64,000 nt of DNA from Bagarius yarrelli (Eukaryota > Chordata > Actinopteri > Siluriformes > Sisoridae). The stretch is taken from assembly GCA_005784505.1 (NCBI GenBank), contig VCAZ01000037.1:3081101-3145100 (forward strand). The letters are read 5' to 3'. The notes under the pieces were generated by a model. That model was not told the DNA's origin. It was given only the letters and a program-made list of their open reading frames with translations, and made no database searches. The position numbers and the translations under genes are program-made. This document shows, in pieces, positions 42,336-50,519 of this stretch; position 1 is the first letter of the stretch; the number at the start of each line of letters is the position of its first letter.

Positions 42336-42578
42336 TCTCGCTTCTCCGAGTCACCCTTCACGAGCCCTGATACGGGAGAGAGCGCGCGTGAGAAAAAAAA
42401 AGCACTTTAAAAGTTATCCATCAACAAAACACACGGGACAGAACATGGTATAAACACACACACACACACACACACACGCACGCCTCGAACCTGCTCCGTA
42501 ACGGTTCACGAGCGGGTTCCACTCATCAAAAAGTTAAGGACGCTTTAAAACTCACCTGCACGTGGACCACGTCCTCAT
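12999..42578 (-). CDS. adamtsl4: ADAMTS-like protein 4, 17 coding exons
   Basis: Exons from 5' to 3': 42578-42556, 40417-40348, 35812-35286, 35191-34792, 27423-27321, 16494-16355, 16262-16058, 15938-15781, 15688-15580, 15118-14906, 14714-14585, 14496-14292, 14200-14027, 13945-13782, 13682-13503, 13380-13236, 13132-12999. All phases agree except exon 14. Restoring one base there gives about 1026 residues (human protein about 1070). Order: signal peptide; TSR1 ([15 protein letters not shown]); proline/arginine-rich linker containing [20 protein letters not shown]; Cys-rich start [28 protein letters not shown]; spacer [17 protein letters not shown]; six TSRs; PLAC domain [20 protein letters not shown]. 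These match ADAMTSL4 closely. The secreted matrix protein acts on fibrillin microfibrils, and human loss causes ectopia lentis; there is no protease domain. Intron 5 (10.8 kb) holds gig2 on the opposite strand. Confidence 0.95.
13782..13945 (-). CDS. adamtsl4: adamtsl4 exon 14 (TSR), apparent 1-bp frameshift
   Basis: This exon enters in phase 0 and reads [16 protein letters not shown]... ACNLGPCVA in the expected TSR frame. The expected continuation [20 protein letters not shown] is found in another frame. The exon is 164 bases, whereas flanking phases (0 in, 0 out) demand a multiple of three. The break falls around 13807-13829. Read literally, the frame meets TGA shortly inside exon 15. A single missing base is the simplest explanation, either an assembly error or a real allele. 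Confidence 0.8.
16500..17600. other. adamtsl4 intron 5, 3' end: CT/GA low complexity
   Basis: Mainly CT-rich then GA-rich low-complexity sequence (about 16740-17130), a CA run at 17224-17262 and AT-rich sequence. No exon supported. Confidence 0.6.
17600..19370. repeat. 43-bp minisatellite in adamtsl4 intron 5
   Basis: The core array (about 18175-19090, roughly 21 units) repeats a 43-bp unit made of AATAATCCAACAACCTGAGG and TAAAAATATGCACAAAAATATTG. Flanking copies at 17600-18170 and 19090-19370 are increasingly diverged. Because 43 is not a multiple of three and the unit lacks minus-strand stops, long minus frames of 100-200 codons appear in every register. They are not genes. Confidence 0.95.
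19425..19715. repeat. GA-rich polypurine tract
   Basis: Nearly pure purine sequence of GAAA, GAGA and GATA motifs ending in a run of G (about 19703-19713). Confidence 0.9.
19720..23440. other. adamtsl4 intron 5, mid part, no gene seen
   Basis: A CA run at about 19836-19868, a CT run at about 20012-20050, one hAT MITE (20908-21101), and otherwise AT-rich sequence of ordinary complexity. I found no exon with convincing protein similarity. Confidence 0.5.
20908..21101. mobile_element. hAT-type MITE with 8-bp target-site duplication
   Basis: A 194-bp palindromic element. It starts CAAGGGTGTCCAAAC and ends GTTTGGACACCACTG, inverted repeats of each other. It is flanked on both sides by GTCTAAAG (20900-20907 and 21102-21109). 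An 8-bp duplication and CAGxGGTGTCC termini are hAT-superfamily hallmarks. It has no coding capacity. Confidence 0.9.
23450..23459 (-). promoter_or_regulatory. Interferon-stimulated response element (ISRE) upstream of gig2
   Basis: On the minus strand this reads GAAAACGAAA, an exact match to the GAAANNGAAA core bound by IRF and ISGF3 factors. It lies about 90 bp upstream of a TATA box, a typical ISRE position in interferon-induced genes, and agrees with the Gig2 identity of the gene downstream. Confidence 0.65.
23546..23553 (+). promoter_or_regulatory. TATA box of the gig2 gene
   Basis: TATAAAAG within CCGGGTATAAAAGCG. Transcription would start near 23576, a few bases before a short exon that ends at a strong donor (CCG|GTAAGTAA, exon end 23592). 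Confidence 0.6.
23576..23835 (+). other. Two predicted untranslated 5' exons of gig2
   Basis: Exon U1 is about 23576-23592, ending CCG|GTAAGTAA. Exon U2 is 23772-23835, between TTTCACCAG| and CTG|GTAAGTAA. The third exon begins at 24338 after TTTTCAG and carries the start codon. The two donors share the extended string GTAAGTAACTTCA, so U2 may be a duplicate or alternative of U1. This is inferred from signals only. Confidence 0.45.
23878..24062 (+). mobile_element. tRNA-derived SINE (family A) in gig2 intron
   Basis: Head GTGGTAGCCCAGTGGTTTAG, body GCAGGGCCCCTGGACAAGAC, tail AAATGTAAGTCGCTATAGAT. It sits between the untranslated exons and the gig2 coding exon. Confidence 0.75.
24350..24748 (+). 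CDS. gig2: Gig2-like interferon-induced protein (PARP-like fold)
   Basis: A single coding exon of 132 codons lies on the strand opposite adamtsl4, inside its intron 5. It contains [57 protein letters not shown] and [15 protein letters not shown], then [14 protein letters not shown]. This is the pattern of fish Gig2 (grass carp reovirus-induced gene 2) proteins, small relatives of the PARP catalytic fold: the YHGT and GxGVY strands are the remains of the NAD-binding cleft. Known members are interferon- and virus-induced. The acceptor TTTTCAG|GTTAATTTTTCC leads directly to the ATG; poly(A) signals are at 24883-24888 and 24915-24920. The promoter has a TATA box and an ISRE. No frame damage is seen. 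Enzymatic activity cannot be judged from sequence. Confidence 0.85.
   Translation: MSSRFEGHRFWIMYHGTRLSAAQAIIRDGFRRSTDGMLGPGVYLSRSVEKVRRYPLDAQPGERLAILEVRVEVGLVIRIDYQGHPLQKIWHQHGYSTAWVPPNCLMVDSNLEENCVWDPARIEVLQMWEFQR
24883..24920 (+). other. Candidate gig2 poly(A) signals
   Basis: Two AATAAA hexamers at 24883-24888 and 24915-24920, 135 and 167 bases after the stop codon. Confidence 0.5.
24950..26210. other. Spacer between gig2 and its pseudogene
   Basis: AT-rich sequence without a supported exon. It could contain decayed 5' parts of the second Gig2 copy, but no TATA or donor pair comparable to 23546-23835 was recognised. Confidence 0.4.
26222..26560 (+). pseudogene. Decayed second Gig2 copy
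   Basis: After an acceptor-like TTTTAG and an ATG at 26244, the frame reads [20 protein letters not shown], then [10 protein letters not shown], and stops at TAG (26391-26393). There the intact neighbour has the tyrosine of GPGVY. Beyond the stop, KAWFYPF aligns with KVRRYPL. After a short deletion and frame change, [17 protein letters not shown] and PSLQKT align with [17 protein letters not shown] and HPLQKI, then another stop replaces the next tryptophan. Two nonsense changes plus a frameshift make this a pseudogene of the Gig2 family on the same strand as the intact gene 1.9 kb upstream. Confidence 0.8.
26560..27320. other. adamtsl4 intron 5, 5' end
   Basis: GGAT/AAATA-rich low-complexity sequence (about 26920-27130) and a GT run at 27292-27314 just before the exon 5 donor. 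No other exon seen. Confidence 0.5.
27490..28335. repeat. GA-rich polypurine tracts
   Basis: Long (GA)n runs at 27838-27910 and 28005-28195 plus GACA and GAAA variants around them, with a LINE-like tail fragment between (27928-27990). It begins about 70 bp upstream of adamtsl4 exon 5, in intron 4. Ser/Leu and Arg/Glu frames are artefacts. Confidence 0.9.
28686..28807. mobile_element. Palindromic MITE-like element
   Basis: GGCTATGTTCCAAACCGC (28686-28703) and GCGGTTTGGGACGTAGCC (28790-28807) are inverted repeats with two mismatches. A related arm, GGCTGTGCCCCAAACCGC, follows at about 28909-28926. The pattern suggests a small non-autonomous DNA transposon or a fragment of one. The family was not identified. 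Confidence 0.55.
29022..29275 (-). mobile_element. tRNA-derived SINE (family B)
   Basis: Near-identical to the element at 8345-8578 (shared GTACGTGTACAGAGCCAATG, GGTTAAGGGTCTTGCTCAAG, GGGGCTTGAACCCAGGTG). It includes an internal duplication of GTGAACCCAG. Confidence 0.75.
29280..30420. other. adamtsl4 intron 4, no gene seen
   Basis: Several CA/GT microsatellites (about 29654-29681, 29761-29782, 29840-29868, 29910-29928, 30008-30026) in otherwise ordinary intronic sequence. Confidence 0.5.
30420..31860. repeat. Degenerate C/T-rich minisatellite (CCATCTTATCCCACACC)n
   Basis: Irregular repetition of phrases such as TACCATCTTATCCCACACC, CTTTATCCCCATACC and CTTCATCCCCAGTAC over about 1.4 kb. It is strongly strand-asymmetric, with very little G on the plus strand. 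Unit lengths of roughly 18-40 bp alternate. Plus-strand frames up to 184 codons follow from the lack of stops and are not genes. Confidence 0.85.
31900..33180. other. adamtsl4 intron 4, no gene seen apart from a MITE
   Basis: Ordinary complexity sequence with one hAT MITE (32427-32619). No supported exon. Confidence 0.45.
32427..32619. mobile_element. hAT-type MITE with 8-bp target-site duplication
   Basis: A 193-bp palindrome beginning CAGGGGTGTCCAAACTCGGC and ending AGTTTGGAACCCCCTG. It is flanked by identical GGCTAAGT at 32419-32426 and 32620-32627. Same family as 20908-21101. Confidence 0.9.
33180..33720. repeat. GACA/GATA-type repeat tract
   Basis: Irregular tandem ACAGACAGACATA/TAGATAGA sequence over about 540 bp in adamtsl4 intron 4. 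Confidence 0.85.
34792..35812 (-). CDS. adamtsl4: adamtsl4 exons 3-4, TSR1 and proline/arginine-rich linker
   Basis: Exon 3 (35812-35286) encodes TSR1 ([18 protein letters not shown]), then a Ser/Pro/Tyr-rich linker with repeated YRDT/YRPD/YRSP phrases. A 94-bp intron separates it from exon 4 (35191-34792), which starts with the conserved [20 protein letters not shown] and ends [15 protein letters not shown]. The second part matches the region between TSR1 and the Cys-rich module in mammalian ADAMTSL4. The linker is otherwise poorly conserved. Confidence 0.9.
36818..36995 (+). mobile_element. tRNA-derived SINE (family A)
   Basis: Head AGTAGCTTGGTGGTTAAGGT, body CTGCTGGGCCCCTGAGCAAG, and a diverged tail with AGGTAAGGGCATCGGCC. 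Confidence 0.75.
37275..37490 (-). mobile_element. tRNA-derived SINE (family B), diverged
   Basis: Shares ATGGGTTTCTTGGCATATTC, CATCTTAGTTAATAGGGGTC and GTGGGGCTTGAACCCTGATC with the other family B copies. More diverged and with internal deletions. Confidence 0.6.
38170..38350 (+). mobile_element. tRNA-derived SINE (family A)
   Basis: Nearly complete: head GTGGTGGCTCATGGTTAAGG, GGGTTCGATTCCCAGTGCC, body GGGCCCCTGAGCAAGGCCC, tail AAATGTAAGTCGCTCCAGAT and CTGCCAAATGCTGTAAATG. Confidence 0.85.
38862..39045 (+). mobile_element. tRNA-derived SINE (family A)
   Basis: Head GTGGTAGCTCAGTGGTTAAG, GGGGTTTGATTTCCAGCACG, body GGGCCCTTGAACAAGGCCC, tail AAGTTGCTCTGGATAAGGGC. Confidence 0.85.
40348..40417 (-). 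CDS. adamtsl4: adamtsl4 exon 2, completes the signal peptide
   Basis: Joined to the 23-base first coding exon (42578-42556) this gives [20 protein letters not shown] followed by [11 protein letters not shown]. That is a basic start, a hydrophobic core and small residues before the likely cleavage near ACA/K. Phases fit (2 then 0), and the donor ACG|GTAAGTG and acceptor TTATGCAG| are good. Confidence 0.85.
40418..42555. other. adamtsl4 intron 1
   Basis: Contains a truncated SINE head (about 40558-40605) and a 250-bp interspersed element at about 40690-40940 (GGACACCCTGGACAGGTTGC, TTTTTGGACTGTGAGAGGAA), a motif common in teleost repeats. Many CA/GT runs lie at 41660-42024 and 42100-42150. CpG rises from about 42170 to 42620 around the first coding exon, consistent with a promoter. 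Confidence 0.5.
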
Positions 42579-42939
42579 TTCTGTCTCTCGCGCTCTTATG
42601 CTTTGAACTCCGGCACGGGCGTCCACATTAAAGCTCCTGAATGACTTTTACCCGAAGTGTCTCACAAACTCTCTCCTCTCCCCCCTGTCTCTCTCTCTCT
42701 CTCTCTCTCTCACTGTCGCCTTCCTTCTGTCAACACTGCCCCCCCTTCTCTCTCTCTCCCTCCCTCTCTCTCTCCCTCTCTCTCTCTCACTGGAATGGGG
42801 GCGTGCTGTTTTTACTGTTTTTTGTCCTTCTGAAGAACTGATGTAACGCTCGACAGTTCAGGGGGTGTTGTCCCGGACTAGGCGCGCGCGCGCGCACGCA
42901 CGCAGGCACGCGCACCGGTTGCTCATGTTACATCACTTA

Positions 42940-44760
42940 GCAATGATAACAATTACCCTGAGCGTTACCCTGAGCGTTACCCTGAGCGTTACAGCGTGCT
43001 ACAGCGTGCTACAGCGTGTCAGTGTGTTATACCGGATATTCAAGTGTGAAGGTGTTACAGGTTTCCAGTGACTGTTACAGTGTGTTACAGGTTCGCAGTA
43101 ACCATTGAAATGCAAGAGTGTTACAGCGAGTGTCGGTGTTAGAGTGTTACAGATTTCCAGTGGATGTAACACGTTTGTTGTACTTGTTACAATGTGGTAA
43201 ACGTTCGCTGTAACACAACCTGTGTTACCATTTAAATGTAAGAATGTTACAGGTTTCCAGTTCCAGCGCATGTTAAAGTGTGTTCCTACTTGTTACTGCG
43301 TGTTACAGGTTCACAGTGTGTAACAGTTTGAGTTACGGTGAGTGTCAGTGTGTTTTACTGGTTATTTATGTGTAACGGTGTTACAGGTTTCCAGTGAAGT
43401 GTGTTTCTACTTGTTATAGCATGTTACAGGTTCACAGTAACACGGCATGTGTGTCAGTGTGTTAATGCAGGAATGTAAGTGTAAGGGTGTTACAGATTTA
43501 CAGTGAATGTAATAAAGTGTGTTGGTACTTGTTATAATGTGTAACAGGTTCACAGTAACACGGCATGTGTTACCGTTAAAGTGTAAGGGTGTTACAGGTT
43601 TTCCGTTCATTACAGCATATTTTAAAGTGTGTTCCTTTTTTGTTACAGTCTGTTACAAGTTTACAGTGTGTAACAAATCGAGTTATGGTGAGTGCCAGTG
43701 TGTTTAGTGGTTAGTTATGTGTAAGGGTTTTACAGGTTTCCAGTGAATTGTGTTCCTACTTGTTACAGCACGTTACAGGTCCACAGTAACACGGCATGTG
43801 TTACAGCTAGTGTCAGTGTGTTTATACAGGAATGTAACTGTAGGGGTGTTACAGGTTTCCAGTGAACTACAGCATGTGCTACAGGATTAAAGGGTGTTTT
43901 TTAAAGTTTGCAGTGACGGACAGCATTTGTGACTGTGTTACAGCCTCAGTGTGTTACAGCCTCAGTGTGTTACAGCCTCAGTGTGTTACAGCATCAGTGT
44001 GTTACAGCCTCAGTGGGTGACAGCCTCAGTGTGTTACAGCCTCAGTGTGTTACAACATCAGTGCGTTACAGCATCAGTGTGTTACAGCATCAGTGTGTTA
44101 CAGAATCAGTGTGTTACAGCATCAGTGTGTTACAGAATCAGTGTGTTACAGCATCAGTGTGTTACAGAATCAGTGTGTTACAGCCTCTGTGTGTTACAGC
44201 TTCAGTGTGTTACAGCCTTGGTGTGTTACAGCATCAGTGTGTTACAGCATCAGTGTGTTACAGCCTCAGTGTGTTACAGCTTCAGTGTGTTACAGCCTTG
44301 GTGTGTTACAGCATCAGTGTGTTACAGCATCAGTGTGTTACAGCGTACCGTAGGCTTTTGCTGATAGTTTTGTTGGGTTACACTGTGTCACGGTAAGCTA
44401 CCTCCTAACCAAGAGCAATCTGTTACAGCCTGTGTTACAGTATGATATTACACTACAGTGTGTTGCAGTACTTTTTTAGAGCGTAGCCTTACAGTGTACT
44501 GTGTGTACTGCGTGTACTGTGTCATAGCACATGGTTTGCTTAGTGTGCATCAATGAGTCATACAGAGTGTTACAGGGTTTCGGCTAGTGTCAGCATGTTA
44601 CAGTGTAACACTAATTTTCTATGTAACACACTTATGTTTCGAATGAACGTCACACTGAGTGAGACTGTGATTAGGAACTGTCACAGTAATTATTTGTGTG
44701 ACACCGAATGTTACCGGTAGTGTTACGGTGTGTTACATGTTACAGCGTAACAGTAACAGA
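42940..44760. repeat. GTGTTACAG minisatellite region
   Basis: The core at 43941-44348 is a 16-bp array of (CCTCAGTGTGTTACAG)n, about 25 units. The left part (42940-43930) repeats GTGTTACAGGTTTCCAGTG and GTTACAGGTTCACAGTAACA in longer units. The right part (to about 44760) is degenerate. Every unit contains GTTACAG. It starts about 0.4 kb upstream of the adamtsl4 start codon. Frames up to 155 codons (VLQHQCVTASVCYS...) are repeat artefacts. Confidence 0.9.
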
Positions 44761-45089
44761 GACAAATATATTTCTAGTATTGTGAGTAAAAAGTAAAACG
44801 ATTTTTTTTTAAAACGAAGTACACAAATTTAACATCTTTTTATCTAAAGTATCACATGACTAATACGAGCCAATGACGTTGATTGATACGGTTAATTGGG
44901 GCGAATGATTAAAAAACAGCGGCGCAGCTGGACGTTTTAGGGGGTTTCGGATTATGAGGGTGATTCAGAAGGCTGAAGTCCCAAAAGGGTGGCCAGGTCT
45001 GTTAAATTTAAGCATAACTTAAATTCCCAAGCAGTCATGAAGTAAAAAAAGACATAAAATACATTACAACATAAACAGCTCCACCAAGC

Positions 45090-45225
45090 TTCCCACTTCC
45101 ACCAAGCCACCACTGTTGGGCCCCTGAGCAAGGCCCTTAACCCCCAATTGCTTAGGTGTAAATGAAATAAATGTAAGATGCTCTGGATAAGGACGTCTGC
45201 CAAATGCTGTAAAATGTAAATGTAA
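45090..45225 (+). mobile_element. SINE family A, 5'-truncated
   Basis: Body GGGCCCCTGAGCAAGGCCCT and tail AATGTAAGATGCTCTGGATA ... CTGCCAAATGCTGTAAAATG are present. The tRNA-like head is missing. A long GT run follows at 45269-45318. Confidence 0.75.
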
Positions 45226-45267
45226 ACAATAGCAAGCACAGATAACCAACATCAAAACAGAATAATA

Positions 45268-45323
<56 letters not shown>

Positions 45324-45605
45324 CGAAATTCCCCCAGTGCCGGGTAATAATAAGCGCTGTTAAAGATAAGCTGTGTGTTTAACACACTGAGTCGGTGTGA
45401 TGGTGTGAGACAGGAAGGGCAGAGCGACCCATTCGATACGTGTCTCCATCACAATTTCATCTGTTTAGAGTTGTGTGTAATGTTGCGGAACCTCCATTAA
45501 ACTTCTCTGATCGCGGCTATAAAGAGTGTGTGTTGTTTTTTCTCTACTGAAGTTCATAAGATTCAATATAACAATGTTATTAGAGTAAAACGGCATTTCG
45601 GGTGG

Positions 45606-45606
<1 letters not shown>

Positions 45607-45639
<33 letters not shown>

Positions 45640-45924
45640 GAACAACAGTCAAACTGACCAATACTACAGGACGTCCTGTAACCATGGCAACGAGGACGAA
45701 TAGTGTATTTTGAAAATGTTTTTCTATTTATAAATATATTTAAATAAAAGAGAGAGAGAAAAATAGAAAAGAGAAAAAAAGTGAGAGGGTGGGGGCAGAG
45801 AAAGAGAGGGAAAGTGAGAGGGTGGGGGCAGAGAAAGAGGGCGAGAGAGAGAGACAGTCTGAAAGAGAGGAAAAAGAAAAGTGACAGAGAGGAGGGGGCA
45901 GAGGCAGAGAAAGACAGAGAGAAA

Positions 45925-45971
<47 letters not shown>

Positions 45972-46256
45972 AGAGAGTGAGTGAGAGGGAGGGAGAGGGT
46001 AATAAAAACGCAGAAGAAAAATAATTTATTAATAGAAAAAAAATATACACAGGAAAAAGAGAGAGAAAAAATCTACAGAAAAACGGCACCGAAGTAAAAA
46101 AAAAAAGGAGAATAAAGAAGGGAAAAGAAGACAAAACAAACAAAAAAAAGAAGAAAAATCCAGAAAAAACTGCATTAAAGAAGAAGAAAAGAAAAAAAAC
46201 TTTCCAACATTCCTTTGATAGATAATAAAAAAATCCCTTTAGCATCATTCAGCGTT

Positions 46257-46310
<54 letters not shown>

Positions 46311-46545
46311 TTTCTATGTGGCTGCTGTAAACGCTCCACCTGAGCCCGGGGGGATTTGGTGGGCAGCGTGGGTGGGGGGGGGGGGTGGGGGTGGGGGGGG
46401 GGTTCCTGAGTTATCTCCCCATTACATCACTACATAATCCCCAAATTAAAGCTGTGTGTGTGTGTGTGTGTACTAATTAATCATGCTGTCACACTACTGA
46501 ACACCCACACCAATGGTGTCATGTTAAGAAAGTGAGTTCAGTAAA

Positions 46546-46581
<36 letters not shown>

Positions 46582-46709
46582 AGGTTGGGTGTTTGTATTA
46601 AATGGCATGTGTGATTCTTTTCTTCGTAAACTTTTCAACCTTTTTAGCAAATGATCGCATACCATAGCATGAGCGTGTCCATACATACCCACACCCACAC
46701 ACCCACACA

Positions 46710-46762
<53 letters not shown>

Positions 46763-46860
46763 CAACAACGAAACATAGGAGAGATGGCACATGAAATAAA
46801 ATAAGATTTTTGTCAAAGATGTGGGAAAAAAATCAGTTCTTTAATAGAAAGAGAAAAATG

Positions 46861-46911
<51 letters not shown>

Positions 46912-47450
46912 TAGCACTAATGCCTCCAGCTAATCTGATTAATGAACACTGTAAAATGTTCCCAGCGTTTCAGCTTTATCCAGCTGCTGTGCCACATCTG
47001 TGCCAGGTCCATCAAACCATCAGCAGCTGGAGCTGAACATCAGAGGTGGAATCAGATGTGTGTGTGTGTGTGTGTGTGTGTGTGAGACTGCAATCAGATC
47101 AAACACACTGTTTGAAACTCAAAACATCTTTTATTTATTCATTTATTCATTTCTTTATGTTTAATCTCGTTCTTTCTTGCTGTCTTTCATAATTTTTCAT
47201 CTTATTTTTACGTTTTCTTTCGTTCGTTCTTTCTTTACTTTTTTTTCATTTATCTGTCCATCACTTTGAAATTCTCTTACTACTGAATATAAAACTCACA
47301 AACTTTCTTTTCTGCCCTGTTTTCTCTCTTTCTCTCTTTCTTTCTTTCTTTTTTTCTACCCTATTTTATTTTTGTTTAATTTTCTTTCTTTCTTTTTTTC
47401 TTTCTTTCTTTCTTTCTTTTTTTCTTTCTTTCTTTTCCATCCATTCATTT
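45607..47450. repeat. Cluster of simple repeats between adamtsl4 and tars2
   Basis: (GAT)n at 45607-45638; GA-rich 45745-46000; (CA)n 46260-46308; G-runs 46371-46402; (GT)n 46549-46579; (CA)n 46707-46760; (GT)n 46861-46910 and 47057-47083; CTTT-rich 47320-47440. A unique-looking stretch remains at 46915-47055. No gene supported. Confidence 0.8.
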
Positions 47451-47564
47451 ATCGGTCCATACATCGTTTAATACTCAGTTTAATTTATGTTAAAACTGTA
47501 ACTTTTGAATGCTAAAACTTTATTGTTCTGATGACTTTATTACAGTAAAATTTCTTCCTGCACA

Positions 47565-49155
47565 TGAGGAAACACTCAGGAAGTAAACTTTATAGTAAGC
47601 TTTATAGTAAAACTTATAGTAAAACTTATAGTAAACTTATAGTAAAACTTTATAGTAAACTTTATAGTATAGTAAACTTATAGTAAACTTTATAGTAAAA
47701 CTTATAGTAACTTATAGTAACATTTTTTTAAATTATAGTAAAAAGTAATTATAGTAAAACTTATAGTAAACTTTATAGTAAAACTTTATAGTAAACTTTA
47801 TAGTAAACTTTATAGTAAACTTTAACTTTATAGTAAACTTTATAGTAAACTTATAGTAAAACTTTATAGTAAACTTTATAGTAAACTTTATAGTAAACTT
47901 ATAGTAAACTTTATAGTAACTTTATAGTAAAATAGTAAACTTATAGTATAGTAAACTTATAGTAAACTAATATTAACTTAGTAGTAAACTTTATAGTAAA
48001 ACTTTATAGTAAACTTATAGTAAACTTTATAGTAAACTTATAGTAAACTTATAGTAAAATTATAGTAAACTTATAGTAAACTTATAGTAAACTTTATAGT
48101 AAACTTATAGTAAACTATAGTAAACTTATAGTAAAACTTATAGTAAACTTATAGTAAACTTATAGTAAACTTATAGTAAACTTATAGTAAACTTATAGTA
48201 AACTTATAGTAAACTTTATAGTAAACTTATAGTAAACTTATAGTAAACTTTATAGTAAACTTATAGTAAACTTTATAGTAAACTTTATATAGTAGTAAAC
48301 TTTATAGTAAACTTATAGTAAAACTTTAAGTTATAGTAAAAACTTTATAGTAAACTTATAGTAAACTTATAGTAAACTTATAGTAAAACTTATAGTAAAA
48401 CTTTATAGTAAACTTTATAGTAAACTTATATTATAGTAAACTTTATAGTAAACTTATAGTAAAATAGTAAACTTTATAGTAAAACTTTATAGTAAACTTT
48501 ATAGTAAACTTATAGTAAACTTATAGTAAACTTTATAAACTTTAGTAAACTTTATAGTAAACTTTATAGTAAACTTATAGTAAAACTTATAGTAAACTTT
48601 ATAGTAAACTTATAGTAAAAAACTTATAGTAAAAACTTATAGTAAACTTTATAGTAAAATTTATAGTAAACTTATAGTAAAACTTATAGTAAACTTTATA
48701 GTAAACTTATAGTAAAACTTTATAGTAAACTTTATAGTAAAAGTACTTATAGTAAACTTATAGTAAACTTTAGTAAAACTTTAGTAAACTTTATAGTAAA
48801 CTTATAGTAAACTTATAGTAAACTTTAGTAAACGTAAAATATAGTAAACTTATAGTAAAAAAACTTTATAAAAAACTTTATAGTAAACTTTATAGTAAAC
48901 TTTATAGTAAACTTTATAGTAAACTTTATAGTAAAACTTTAGTAAAAGTAAACTTATAGTAAACTTTATAGTAAAACTTTATAGTAAAACTTTATAGTAA
49001 ACTTTATAGTAAACTTATAGTAAAACTTTATAGTAAACTTTATAGTAAACTTATAGTAAACTTATAGTAAACTTATAGTAAACTTATAGTAAACTTTAAG
49101 TAAAACTTTATAGTAAACTTATAGTAAACTTTATAGTAAACTTATAGTAAAACTT
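47565..49155. repeat. ATAGTAAACTT minisatellite, ~1.6 kb
   Basis: Over a hundred tandem copies of an 11-12-bp unit (CTTATAGTAAA or CTTTATAGTAAA), with only occasional one-base length changes. AT content is extreme and strand composition is biased. No gene. Confidence 0.95.
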
Positions 49156-50469
49156 GAAGCGTTAAAAAAATTGTAAATGAGCAGTACCGTATTCTATAAA
49201 TTGTCAAAATTCAGTAATAAAATCATAACAATAAATTTTACGTAGTTAATCTGCAACTTTTCTTACCATCACCTAAATATTACCATTAACCCGTTACGTC
49301 TCTCTGTGTTAATAAAGTTAACATGTGACCCAGTAAAGCAGGAAGTAGCGGAATTTTTCCAAATTTCTTAGGTTGAAAAGGTTAACGAGAAACTTAGCTA
49401 CTGACTTAACTTAAGCTACTGGGGTATAAAGACATTAAAACCAGACAAACCTGTCCATGTTACAGTGTTTACGCAATTAACACTCGTGTTTGTAAACACT
49501 TTTCAGTGCGGATGTCATTTAAACATTTTAATTCGCTTCGGGACGCCAAATTTCCCACTTGCATAAATAAAAAGCACAAATGTGTACAAAAGAATGAACG
49601 ACTGTTAATTTAAGTAAAAGAGGAAACGCTGTTGGGGTTTATTCTGGAATAAATATTTACAAATCAAAGGTTACTGAAGGGTCACTGTCGGGTATCCGGG
49701 GTTAGCAGTGTTAACGACAAACACTAAAGGAGGGAAGGATAAAGAAACGGACAGTAAAGGAAAAGGAAAGATAAAGAAGAAACTAAAAACAAAAAGAACG
49801 AATAAATTACAAATAAAACAAAAGAAAAACAGATGAAAAAACAGGAAGATAAAATAGATTAAAAATATATGAATGGTATATAAAAACTGAGAGTAAAATG
49901 AAGTTTTATGAGTTAATAGTGAAAAATTCAAAGCTTTACAAACCAAATATACACAAATTTCTGCTGCAAATTCTTTTTTTAATATATCGATAAAATTATA
50001 ATTATAATTAAGTAAAATAACTTAAGTTATTAAGATTTGTAGGTTAAAGTTTTTTAAGTGATTTACATAAAACTGATGTTAATGTGTGTTAAACGTGGCG
50101 AATTTGTAGGTACGATCTCGACTGTTTTAATTTGGAAGTTCTTTATAATTTATTTATTAAATTATTCAGGTTCCCGAATTGCAGCGTTATAGTTATAGTT
50201 CTGATAATTATATAGTTATAAAGTTATACAAGGTCAAATTAGCAATTTTAACATAGAACCTTATCTTGAACCTCTTCCTCTATCTTTTCCATGGATTACA
50301 AAAGATTCTGAATAAAATGTTTTATGTTCTTTTAGCATGAATTTTCTTTATATTTGTTCGTATTGGTTACAAGGTTAATTCTATAATTGGAAATTCATTT
50401 GTCACCTCAGAAAATATAAAAAATATCTTATTGAAAACCTATTAAAATCGCAGACGTTGCTGATGATAT

Positions 50470-50519
<50 letters not shown>

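Noticed and set aside
43929..44396. 155-codon frame with VLQHQCVTASVCYS repeats
   Set aside because: Translation of a 16-bp satellite read through three registers; no gene evidence.
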